Assembly (NCBI RefSeq): GCF_011317445.1
Contig: NZ_JAAAPL010000001.1
Location: forward strand, 1,240,001 to 1,304,000
From: Chelativorans multitrophicus
GTDB taxonomy: Bacteria > Pseudomonadota > Alphaproteobacteria > Rhizobiales > Rhizobiaceae
Direction of reading: 5' to 3'
DNA length: 64,000 nt
Made by a program: the position numbers and the translations under genes. Positions 35,115-43,196 of this stretch are shown in pieces (positions within the stretch are counted from its first letter, which is position 1; every line of letters starts with the position of its first letter). The notes beneath the pieces are model-generated. The model was not told the origin of the DNA. It was given only the letters and a program-made list of their open reading frames with translations, and ran no database searches.

Positions 35115-36140
35115 ATGATCAGAACGTCCGGAACTCTCGTGGCTGCGGCCGCAGCTTTGATGCTTACTGCCGTTGGTTCCAACGCGCAGGATTTCACCAT
35201 CGGCCTGTCTAACGGCTGGGTGGGAAGCGAATGGCGCACGCAGATGATCGAGGAAGCCCAGGAAGCCGCTCAAAAGTGGGCCGACAAGGGCGTGAATGTC
35301 GAAGTGGTGGTGCAGAGCGCCAATGTTGACGTGCCCGGCCAGATCGCCCATGTGCGCAACTTCATCAATCAGGGCGTCGACGCCATCATCATCAATCCAA
35401 ACAGCCCGACCGCCTTCGACCCGGTCTTCGCGCAGGCCAAGGAAGCGGGAATCCTCGTGATCTCGACCGATGCCGAGGTTTCTTCGCCGGATGCTATCTA
35501 TGTGGGCATCGACCAGACCGCCTGGGGCGCGGCCGGCGCCAAGTGGCTGGCTGAGACACTGGGCGGCAAGGGCGAGGTGGTCGCGATCAACGGCGTGGCC
35601 GGCCATCCGGCCAACGAGATGCGCGTCGCGGGCTACCGCAGCGTGTTCAAGGATTACCCGGACATCAAGGTGGTGAACGAGGTCAACGCCAACTGGGACC
35701 AGGCGCAGGGTCAGCAGGCCATGCAGAACATCCTCGCCACCTATCCCAACATCAACGGCGTGTGGGTGCAGGACGGCATGGCTGCAGGCGCATGGCGCTC
35801 TATCATGGATGCCGGCAAGACCGACCAGATCGCCGCCACGGGGGAGATCCGCAAGGACTTCCTCGACCTTTGGGTGGAGAACAACCTGAACTCCGGCGCC
35901 TCGGTGAACCCTCCCGGCGTGATGGCCAGCGCGCTCAATGTGGCCGTGCTCATGCTGCAGGGCAAAGAGCTCAAGACGCCGGCGACCGCCGGCCAATACG
36001 GCAACGCCATGTATCTGCCGATCCCCTTCATCGACAAGGACAACGTGAAGGAAATCCACGCGCAGCTGGAAGGCAAGCCGGGCCACTATTCTTACACGAG
36101 CTCGCTTTCCATCGAAGAGGCCGAAGCTCTCTTTCAGTAA
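35115..36140 (+). CDS. Sugar ABC transporter periplasmic binding protein
   Basis: This is a Peripla_BP_4 family protein (ribose/xylose/galactose-binding type) that captures a sugar in the periplasm. The 341 residues begin at the ATG at 35115 behind GGAGGAGAG, with a signal peptide ending near SNA-QDF. Motifs include WVGSEWRTQMIEEAQEAAQ and NQGVDAIIINPNSPTAFDP. The partner genes for ATPase and permeases follow. The real substrate cannot be read; the neighbouring KduD-like and Gfo/Idh/MocA enzymes suggest a sugar, sugar acid or polyol. Confidence 0.93.
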   Translation: MIRTSGTLVAAAAALMLTAVGSNAQDFTIGLSNGWVGSEWRTQMIEEAQEAAQKWADKGVNVEVVVQSANVDVPGQIAHVRNFINQGVDAIIINPNSPTAFDPVFAQAKEAGILVISTDAEVSSPDAIYVGIDQTAWGAAGAKWLAETLGGKGEVVAINGVAGHPANEMRVAGYRSVFKDYPDIKVVNEVNANWDQAQGQQAMQNILATYPNINGVWVQDGMAAGAWRSIMDAGKTDQIAATGEIRKDFLDLWVENNLNSGASVNPPGVMASALNVAVLMLQGKELKTPATAGQYGNAMYLPIPFIDKDNVKEIHAQLEGKPGHYSYTSSLSIEEAEALFQ

Positions 36141-36155
36141 GCTCCTCCGCAGCGG

Positions 36156-36185
36156 GAGCGTGCCTGCCTTTGGGCGGGCGCGCTC
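36156..36185 (+). other. Intergenic stem-loop between binding-protein and ATPase genes
   Basis: A 13-base stem (GAGCGTGCCTGCC with GGCGGGCGCGCTC, two G-U pairs, TTTG loop) begins 16 bases after the binding-protein stop. No T run follows, so it is not a terminator. Such hairpins often protect the upstream mRNA, allowing more binding protein than membrane components. Confidence 0.7.
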
Positions 36186-36204
36186 TTGCGCCCAAGGTGT
36201 TGCC

Positions 36205-37707
36205 ATGTCCAATCTGACCATCCGGGGAGCGCGAAAGGCTTACGGCGCGACGGTAGCCCTCAGGCGCGGCGACTTGGACCTCAGGGAAGGCGAGGTTCAT
36301 GTGCTCATCGGCTCGAACGGATCGGGCAAGAGCACGCTGTGCAAGATCGTCTCGGGCAGCGTGCGGCCCGATGCGGGAGAGGTGCTGATCGACGGCAAAA
36401 CCGTTTCGATCGACGGGCCGCGCGCCGCGCGCGCTCTGGGATTGGCGACCTTCTATCAGGAACTGAGCCTTGCTGCCCACCGCACTGTGGCGGAAAATAT
36501 CAGCCTGCCGGAATTGCCGGGGAAGGGCGGCTTCTTCGTTGACCGCGAGAGGCTGAACGGGATCGCCGAGCGATATATCCGGCGCTTCGCCGATGTGGCC
36601 GGCGAGGGCTTTTCGGCGGATGCTCGGGTGGAGCACCTGCGCGAAGACCAGCGGCAGTTGGTCGAGATCATGAAGACGCTGGCGACCGAGGCTCCGATAC
36701 TCATCTTCGACGAGCCGACCTCCTCCCTCGACCGCTCGCAGGTCGAAAGGTTTTTCGAGGTGCTGCGCGAGCTGAAGGCGCAAGGCCGCGCAATCATCTT
36801 CATCTCCCACCGCATGGACGAGATTTTCGCGATTGGCGACCGCGTAACCGTGATCCGCGACGGCGAGACCGTGGGCACGTCGCTGATCTCAGAGACGAAA
36901 CCCGCAAGCATCATCCACCAGATGGTGGGGGAATCGGAACTGGCCGTTACCAACGGCGCGCCGCCCGCCGCCGCGGAGGTGAAGACCGAAGCCGTGCTCT
37001 CCGTCGCCGGCCTGAGCGCCAAGGGTTTCGTCAATGTGAGTTTCGAGGTGCGGCGCGGCGAGATCTTGGGCTTCGGCGGCCTGCACGGTCAAGGACAATC
37101 AGCCGTGCTGCGCTCGATCTTCGGCGTCAATCCCACTGACCAGGGCACGATCCATATCAAAGGCGAAAAGCGGACGATCCGCTCCCCGCGCGAAGCGATC
37201 CGCTGCGGGCTTGCTTATATTTCCGGCGACCGCGGGCGTGACGGGGTGGTGCATGGGCGGCCGATCCTGGAAAATGTGACGCCTATCCACTTCCTGCGCA
37301 ACAAGCTCTCGCTGGTGCGCCCGGGCAGCCTGCGCGAACGCGCGGCGAAGCCGCTTTCGGCACTGAAAACGCGCTTTGCAGGCTATGACCAGCCGGTCAA
37401 TGCGCTTTCCGGCGGCAATCAGCAGAAGATCGTGATCGCGCGCTGGCTGATCGACCGGCCGGATGTGCTTTTGCTGGACGATCCCACCAAGGGCATCGAC
37501 CTGCAGGCAAAGACAGACCTCTTCGCCCTCATCCGCTCGCTGGCCGCCGAGGGCATGGGAATTGTGCTCTATTCATCTGAAGACGCGGAGCTGCTCGCCA
37601 ATGCTGACCGCATCCTCGTCTTCAACAGCGGCTCGGTGAGCCGGGAGCTTACCGGCGCAGACCGCACCCGCTACAACCTCTATCACGCCGCATACGAGGC
37701 CGCCTGA
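36205..37707 (+). CDS. Sugar ABC transporter ATP-binding protein (two fused nucleotide-binding domains)
   Basis: The 500-residue protein has the RbsA/XylG/MglA layout of two ABC domains in one chain. Domain 1 has Walker A GSNGSGKST at about residues 36-44 and Walker B ILIFDEPTSSLD, but a degenerate signature (LREDQRQLVEI). Domain 2 has an intact signature LSGGNQQK near residue 400 and Walker B LLLDDPTKGID, but a weak Walker A (GGLHGQGQSAV). One degenerate site per domain is usual for this subfamily. The start is the ATG at 36205; its stop overlaps the next gene (TGATG). Confidence 0.95.
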   Translation: MSNLTIRGARKAYGATVALRRGDLDLREGEVHVLIGSNGSGKSTLCKIVSGSVRPDAGEVLIDGKTVSIDGPRAARALGLATFYQELSLAAHRTVAENISLPELPGKGGFFVDRERLNGIAERYIRRFADVAGEGFSADARVEHLREDQRQLVEIMKTLATEAPILIFDEPTSSLDRSQVERFFEVLRELKAQGRAIIFISHRMDEIFAIGDRVTVIRDGETVGTSLISETKPASIIHQMVGESELAVTNGAPPAAAEVKTEAVLSVAGLSAKGFVNVSFEVRRGEILGFGGLHGQGQSAVLRSIFGVNPTDQGTIHIKGEKRTIRSPREAIRCGLAYISGDRGRDGVVHGRPILENVTPIHFLRNKLSLVRPGSLRERAAKPLSALKTRFAGYDQPVNALSGGNQQKIVIARWLIDRPDVLLLDDPTKGIDLQAKTDLFALIRSLAAEGMGIVLYSSEDAELLANADRILVFNSGSVSRELTGADRTRYNLYHAAYEAA

Positions 37708-38693
37708 TGAGTGCGATCGAGACAGGAACTTCGCAGCGCCCGGGCTTAGCCGCGCTGGTGGAACGTTTCCCCTTCCTGCCGGCGCTCGTCATCCTCTTGG
37801 CGCTCCTGGCGCTCAACGGATGGTTCCAGCCGAACAGCCTCGGCTTCCGCGCCATCACGGGGCTGATCAGCACTTATCTGGCGCTGATGATGCTTTCGGT
37901 CGCCCAGACCTATGTAGTCTATGCGGGCGACGTGGACCTCTCGGTGGGAGCGATCCTCTCGCTTGTCAATTGCGTCATCATCGTGCTCATGGAGCGCTGG
38001 GGCGGCGGCGGAATTGCCGTGCTCATGGCCTGCGCCCTGGGCATTCTGACCGGGCTTGCCTGCGGTCTCCTTAACGGCTTCGTAGTTGCGGTGCTGCGGC
38101 TGCAGGCCATCGTAGCCACCTTTGCGACCAGCATCTTCTTCACTGGAATAGCTCTCTATGTGCTTCCGGTGGCAGGCACGCCAGCGCCCACGATCTACTG
38201 GCGCACCTATGGCGGCCGTTTCTTCGAAATCCCGTTCGTCTTCTATGTGGTGGCTGCGCTCGCAATCGTACTCGTGATGGCCACACGCGCCCGGTTAACC
38301 ACGCAGATGCTTGCCGTGGGCGACGATGCCTTCAAGGCGTTTCAGGGCGGTCTGCCGGTAACGGCGATCCGGTTGAAGGGCTATATGCTCTGCGGCGTTT
38401 TCTCGGCTCTTGCCGCCCTTTGCATCACCGGCGATACGGCGAGCGGCGATCCGCTGGTGGGAGGCGCGATGACGCTCTATTCGGTGGCCGCCGTGGTACT
38501 GGGCGGTACGGCGCTTTCCGGCGGGCGTGGCTCGGTCGTGGGCTCCGTTCTGGGCGCGCTCATCATTGGTCTCATCAGCTCGCTCGTCTTCTATGTCGGC
38601 ACGCCCTCGCAGTGGCAGAACCTCGTGCAGGGCCTCGCGATTCTCCTCGCGCTGATGCTCGGCGTCATGGTCACCCGGAGGGTCCAGCGATGA
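37707..38693 (+). CDS. Sugar ABC transporter permease (first)
   Basis: A 328-residue BPD_transp_2 family permease with eight to ten hydrophobic segments and the family hallmarks GDVDLSVGAILSL and AVVLGGTALSGGRGSVVGSVLGALIIG. It pairs with the following permease to form the membrane channel. It overlaps the ATPase gene and the next gene. Confidence 0.95.
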   Translation: MSAIETGTSQRPGLAALVERFPFLPALVILLALLALNGWFQPNSLGFRAITGLISTYLALMMLSVAQTYVVYAGDVDLSVGAILSLVNCVIIVLMERWGGGGIAVLMACALGILTGLACGLLNGFVVAVLRLQAIVATFATSIFFTGIALYVLPVAGTPAPTIYWRTYGGRFFEIPFVFYVVAALAIVLVMATRARLTTQMLAVGDDAFKAFQGGLPVTAIRLKGYMLCGVFSALAALCITGDTASGDPLVGGAMTLYSVAAVVLGGTALSGGRGSVVGSVLGALIIGLISSLVFYVGTPSQWQNLVQGLAILLALMLGVMVTRRVQR

Positions 38694-39682
38694 GCGTGGA
38701 GGCCGCAGGCAAGGCGGAAGCCTCGCGCTTCTCCCTTACGAACCTGATCAGGCAGCCGCTCCTGGTGGCGCTGGTCCTAATCGTGCTCCTGCTTGCGCTG
38801 GGCGAGATGCTGTCGCCGGGATTTGCCTCGCCGCAGCAGATCCTGCGGCTGCTGATCGTGGCAGCTCTTCTCGGCATCGTCGCAGCCGGCCAGAACCTCG
38901 TTATTCTCGGCGGGCGCGAGGGCATCGATCTTTCGGTCGGCGGAATCGTCTCGTTGAGCGCGATCATTGCCGGCAATGTGATGAACGGCGCGGACAGCGG
39001 CATCCTTCCCGCCATCCTCGCCTGCGTGGCGGCGGGCGCGCTCTTCGGCACCTTCAACGGTATCGGCGTCACGCTGCTGCGCATTCCGCCGCTGGTGATG
39101 ACGCTGGGCATGCTTGGCGTCCTGCAGGGCCTGCTGGTCGTCATTCGCCAGGGCGTTCCCTCGGGAAGGGCTGCGCCCGCGCTGTCGGAATTCGTCACCC
39201 GACCATTCCTCCTCGGCCTGCCGGGCATCATCTGGCTGTGGGTCCTGATCGGCCTTCTGATGGCCTTCCTGCTCAGGCGCACCGTTTTCGGATATCGTGT
39301 CTACGCCATCGGCTCCAACGAGCAGGCAGCGTTCCTTGCGGGCGTGCCCGTGCGGCTCATCCGCATCTCGCTTTTCACGCTTTCCGGCGCCTTTGCCGGC
39401 CTTGCCGGCTTATGCCTCATCGGCTATGCGGGCAGCTCCTTCGCCAATGTGGGCGAACTTTACATGCTGCCATCGATCATCGCTGTCGTACTGGGCGGTA
39501 CGCCCCTGTCCGGCGGCAAAGGCGGCTATACGGGCACGATGGCGGGCGCCGTCCTGCTCGTTATCCTGCAGAGCATCCTCACCACCATAAATATCGACGA
39601 ATCCGGCCGGCAGATGATCTTCGGCGCGACGCTGCTCGTGCTGATGCTCTTCTATGGCCGCGGGCGGGCCATGCGCGCATGA
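38690..39682 (+). CDS. Sugar ABC transporter permease (second)
   Basis: A 330-residue BPD_transp_2 permease, similar but not identical to the first, with REGIDLSVGGIVSLSAIIAG and IIAVVLGGTPLSGGKGGYTGTMAG. The ATG at 38690 overlaps the previous stop (ATGA), so I do not use the longer upstream open frame. Two different permease genes suggest a heterodimeric channel. Confidence 0.95.
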   Translation: MSVEAAGKAEASRFSLTNLIRQPLLVALVLIVLLLALGEMLSPGFASPQQILRLLIVAALLGIVAAGQNLVILGGREGIDLSVGGIVSLSAIIAGNVMNGADSGILPAILACVAAGALFGTFNGIGVTLLRIPPLVMTLGMLGVLQGLLVVIRQGVPSGRAAPALSEFVTRPFLLGLPGIIWLWVLIGLLMAFLLRRTVFGYRVYAIGSNEQAAFLAGVPVRLIRISLFTLSGAFAGLAGLCLIGYAGSSFANVGELYMLPSIIAVVLGGTPLSGGKGGYTGTMAGAVLLVILQSILTTINIDESGRQMIFGATLLVLMLFYGRGRAMRA

Positions 39683-40713
39683 GCCGAGCCCGCATCAAGG
39701 ATATCGCAGCGGAACTCGGCCTTTCGCCAGCCACGGTCTCCCGCGCCCTGAGCCATTCGCCGCTGGTGGCGGAGCCCACACGCAGCCGCGTGCGGGAGGC
39801 GGCGCTGCGCCTCAACTACCGGCCCAATGTGAGCGCACGCAACTTGCGCACCCAGCGCTCCATGGCCGTGCTGATGGTGGTGCGCGACATCGGCAACCCC
39901 TTCTATCTCGACATCGTCAAGGGAGTGGAGGCCGCTGCCCGCGAGGCCGGATATGTCGTGCTGATGGGCAATACGGAAAACAACCCCGAACGCGAGATCG
40001 AATATTTCGACATGCTGCGCGATGGTCACGCCGACGGCATGATTCTGATCACGGGCAAGCTGCCGGGAGGAGAAAGCCTCTTTCAGCAATTGAAGGATCT
40101 GCCGGTGGTCGTCGCGCTGGAGCCCATAGAGAAAAGCGGGTTTCCACATGTGATGATCGATAATACGGGTGCCGCGAGCGAAGCGGTGAAGCATCTCATC
40201 TCACTCGGCCACAGGCGCATCGCGCATATTGCCGGCCCGGTTCCCGAGCCCATGGCAACGCGTCGCCGAGAGGGCTACCGGCAAGCGATAAAGGCAGCGG
40301 GGCTGGAGCTGAGGCCGGAATATGAGGGTATCGGCGATTACCTGCTTTCCTCGGGCGAACGGATCTGCCGGCAGTTCTTTTCGCTCCCCGAGCCGCCCAG
40401 CGCCATTTTCGCGGCAAATGACGAGATGGCCTTCGGCGCCATCAATGAATTGAGGCGTATGGCCCTTTGCGTGCCGAATGACGTTTCCGTCGTCGGCTTC
40501 GACGACATTTTCCTGAGCCAGGCCTTTTATCCGCCGCTCACGACGGTGAGCCAGCCGCGCGCGGCGATCGGCCGCGAGGCCATGCGCCTGCTGCTCGAAG
40601 TGATGCATGGCGAAGGTCACACCGGAGAGACAATCATGATGCCGACGACATTTCAGACACGGGCTTCCACAGCGCCGGCACGCAGCCGCAGGCCTCACCG
40701 AAGATCAGCATGA
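39679..40713 (+). CDS. LacI family transcriptional regulator
   Basis: The 344-residue protein has the LacI helix-turn-helix at residues 4-26 (ARIKDIAAELGLSPATVSRALSHSP), the hinge helix (YRPNVSARNLRTQRS), and a periplasmic-binding-like effector domain (VVRDIGNPFYLDIVKGVEAAAREAGY; PSAIFAANDEMAFGAINELRR; DVSVVGFDDI). It overlaps both neighbours and is thus co-transcribed with the operon it most likely represses through the palindrome at 35081. The effector is probably the sugar taken up or a derivative. Confidence 0.95.
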   Translation: MSRARIKDIAAELGLSPATVSRALSHSPLVAEPTRSRVREAALRLNYRPNVSARNLRTQRSMAVLMVVRDIGNPFYLDIVKGVEAAAREAGYVVLMGNTENNPEREIEYFDMLRDGHADGMILITGKLPGGESLFQQLKDLPVVVALEPIEKSGFPHVMIDNTGAASEAVKHLISLGHRRIAHIAGPVPEPMATRRREGYRQAIKAAGLELRPEYEGIGDYLLSSGERICRQFFSLPEPPSAIFAANDEMAFGAINELRRMALCVPNDVSVVGFDDIFLSQAFYPPLTTVSQPRAAIGREAMRLLLEVMHGEGHTGETIMMPTTFQTRASTAPARSRRPHRRSA

Positions 40714-40724
40714 AGGAGGAGAAA

Positions 40725-41969
40725 ATGAACGGCCTTCCGAAGGAAAAGCTCAGGATCGGACTTGTCGGCTCCGGCTTCATCGCACAGTTTCACCTGCGCT
40801 CGATGCTAGGCGTGCGCAATGTGGAGGTGACTGGCGTTTTCAGCCGCAGCGCCGAGAAGCGCAACCGTATCGTCTCCCTGGTTGAGGAACTTGAACTCGG
40901 AAGGTGCAGGGCTCACGACAGCCTTGAGGGTCTTTTTCAGGCGGGGGATGTAGACGCGATCTGGATCCTTTCGCCCAATTACACCCGCCTCGAAGTCATG
41001 CGCCGGTTGCATCAAGAGGTGAAAGCGGGCCGCAGCCATGTCTTCGCCGTTGCCTGCGAGAAACCCCTCGCCCGCACGGTGGCCGAGGCGCGGGAGATGC
41101 TGCGGCTGGCCGAAGATGCCGGGCTCAATCACGGCTATCTGGAAAACCAGGTTTTCTGCACGCCCGTGCTGCGCGGCAAGGAGATCATCTGGCGCCGCGC
41201 CGCTTCCACCACCGGCCGGCCCTATCTCGCGCGTGCGGCGGAGGAGCATTCGGGCCCGCATGAGGCCTGGTTCTGGCAAGGAGAGCAGCAGGGGGGCGGT
41301 GTGTTGTCCGACATGATGTGCCACAGCGTGGAAGTCGCGCGCCATCTCCTGACCGCGCCCGGCGCGCCGCGCAATTCGCTCAAGGTGAAGGCGGTCAACG
41401 GCACAGTCGCCACGCTCAAATGGAGCCGGCCGCATTATGCCGATGTGCTGCGCCAGCGCTATGGGGCCGAAGTCGATTATCGCAACCGCCCCTCGGAGGA
41501 TTTCGCGCGCGGCGTGGTCGAGCTGGAGGACGAGAACGGCAACGAACTGATGATCGAGGCCACCACCTCCTGGGCCTATGTGGGCGCGGGCCTGCGCATC
41601 CAGCTCGAGCTGCTGGGGCCTGAATATGCCATGGAGTTCAACTCGCTCGGCACGGGCCTCAAGGTTTTCATGTCCCGCGCCGTCACCGGTTCGGAAGGCG
41701 AGGACTTGGTGGAAAAGCAGAACGCCGAGCAGGGCCTGATGCCGGTGTTGGAAGACGAGGCCGGCGTCTACGGCTACACGGACGAGAACCGGCACATGGT
41801 CGAATGCTTCCGCAAGGGTGAGGCGCCGCTCGAAACCTTCCATGACGGCGTGGCGGTGGTGGAGATCCTGATGGGTCTCTACCGCTCGGCCGAACTCGGC
41901 GAGACGGTGCGCTTCCCGGCGCCGGAACTGGAGGACTATGTTCCGCCGGTGGCCCGCCCGCGCGGGTAA
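40725..41969 (+). CDS. Gfo/Idh/MocA family oxidoreductase
   Basis: This is a NAD(P)-dependent dehydrogenase of sugar or cyclitol metabolism, 414 residues. It has the Rossmann nucleotide loop GLVGSGFIAQFH, the motif ACEKPLARTVAEA containing the conserved EKP lysine, and a C-terminal alpha/beta domain. I choose the ATG at 40725 because AAGGAGGAG lies just before it; an ATG at 40710 overlaps the regulator stop and would add five residues. It would oxidise the transported compound or an intermediate; the substrate is not known. Confidence 0.9.
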   Translation: MNGLPKEKLRIGLVGSGFIAQFHLRSMLGVRNVEVTGVFSRSAEKRNRIVSLVEELELGRCRAHDSLEGLFQAGDVDAIWILSPNYTRLEVMRRLHQEVKAGRSHVFAVACEKPLARTVAEAREMLRLAEDAGLNHGYLENQVFCTPVLRGKEIIWRRAASTTGRPYLARAAEEHSGPHEAWFWQGEQQGGGVLSDMMCHSVEVARHLLTAPGAPRNSLKVKAVNGTVATLKWSRPHYADVLRQRYGAEVDYRNRPSEDFARGVVELEDENGNELMIEATTSWAYVGAGLRIQLELLGPEYAMEFNSLGTGLKVFMSRAVTGSEGEDLVEKQNAEQGLMPVLEDEAGVYGYTDENRHMVECFRKGEAPLETFHDGVAVVEILMGLYRSAELGETVRFPAPELEDYVPPVARPRG

Positions 41970-42161
41970 TCGCTGGGCAAAAGCGCAGACCGCTCCGCTG
42001 CGTGCATCACGCCGCGCAATCCCGCCAGGCCTTTCAGGCGGTGATCTCACCGCCCGGTCGATCCATTCGGGTTGCGGCAGGGCAGTTATGCCTCTATCTG
42101 GGCGACTGTCGGCGATTAGTCACTACACGGATGCCGGCCGGGTACTACGGGAGACAATGCG
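41970..42161 (+). other. Intergenic region before the SDR gene
   Basis: The 192 bases contain a plausible ribosome site (GGGAGA) before the SDR start and a short inverted repeat around 42031-42047 (CCGCC and GGCGG). I see no clear promoter or terminator, so the SDR gene may be read through from the sugar operon. Confidence 0.4.
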
Positions 42162-42920
42162 ATGACCTCCACCTTCAGCCTCGAAAGCCGGAGGATCATG
42201 GTTACGGGTGCCAATACGGGCATCGGCCAGGGCATCGCCGTGGCCGCAGCGCGCGCCGGAGCCGAAGTACTGGGCGTCGGCCGTTCGTCCATGGACGAGA
42301 GCGAGAAGCTCGTGGAGGCGCAGGGGACCAGCTTCACCGCGATTTCGTGCGACCTAGCAGATCCGGCCGCCTCCAGCGCCATGTTCGATCGGGCTTGGGA
42401 GGAACATGGGCCCATCGACGGGCTCGTCAACAATGCCGGCATCATCCGCCGAGTGGATGCCGTCGACCTCACCGAGGCCGACTGGGACGACGTGATGGAC
42501 ATTAATCTCAAGACGCTCTTCACGCTCTGCCAAGCCTTCGGCCGCAAGCTGATTGCCGGCGGGCGGCGTGGCAAAATCGTCAACGTCGCCTCGGTGCTTT
42601 CCTTTCAGGGCGGGATACGCGTTGCCTCCTACACGGCTTCCAAACACGGGGTGCTGGGTTTGACGCGGGTGCTGGCCTGCGAGTGGGCGGGAAAAGGCAT
42701 TAACGTCAACGCCGTGGCGCCCGGCTATATCGAGACGAACAACACCGAGGCCCTGCGCAACGACCCGGACCGCAGCGACTCAATCCTTGCGCGCATCCCG
42801 GCCGGGCGCTGGGGCCGCCCCGAGGACATCGGCGACGCGGCCGTTTTCCTGCTCGCGCCCGCCTCGGACTATATGCATGGTGCCGTTATCCCCGTCGATG
42901 GCGGCTGGCTCGCACGCTAG
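42162..42920 (+). CDS. Short-chain dehydrogenase, KduD-like (2-deoxy-D-gluconate 3-dehydrogenase type)
   Basis: A classical SDR of 252 residues: TGANTGIGQGIA nucleotide loop at about 15-26, NNAGII, catalytic Ser in VNVASVLSFQGG, and the YTASK catalytic tyrosine-lysine motif. NNAGIIRR and the sequence around VAPGYIETNNTEALRND recall KduD, which works in uronate and deoxyketo-acid breakdown. With the upstream transporter it suggests use of a sugar acid. SDR specificity cannot be fixed from sequence reading alone. Confidence 0.85.
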   Translation: MTSTFSLESRRIMVTGANTGIGQGIAVAAARAGAEVLGVGRSSMDESEKLVEAQGTSFTAISCDLADPAASSAMFDRAWEEHGPIDGLVNNAGIIRRVDAVDLTEADWDDVMDINLKTLFTLCQAFGRKLIAGGRRGKIVNVASVLSFQGGIRVASYTASKHGVLGLTRVLACEWAGKGINVNAVAPGYIETNNTEALRNDPDRSDSILARIPAGRWGRPEDIGDAAVFLLAPASDYMHGAVIPVDGGWLAR

Positions 42921-43196
42921 GCAAACCAAACGGCCGAGGCGAATTCTTCAGGCGGAAAATGAGGGCGAGGAGACCACCTTTTTTGCGGGCGGTTCCTCCA
43001 TCGTGCCGTCCCAAAACCGTGCATGAAAGCCGGGGCGCTCCAGGCCGGTCGCCTTGTGAATAGTTTTATAACAAAACGCACGAGTTTTCTGTAAAGCGAT
43101 TTTGCCATCTCTCGTCCGCCTGCCCGGCGGCGTTGACACGGCTTCGTAAAGCTGGACCAATATACTCCACGACGCATCCGGGGTCGGAGAAATTTC
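42921..43196. other. Intergenic region before the alpha-2-macroglobulin gene
   Basis: These 276 bases hold the promoter region of the large gene that follows. An AT-rich stretch lies at about 43060-43080 (TAGTTTTATAACAAAAC). TTGACA occurs at 43133 and TATACT at 43161, but the 22-base spacing is too long for a standard promoter. A ribosome site GGAG lies about nine bases before the ATG. Confidence 0.4.

Noticed and set aside
43133-43166. TTGACA/TATACT promoter before the macroglobulin gene
   Set aside because: The spacing is 22 bases, too long for a sigma-70 promoter.
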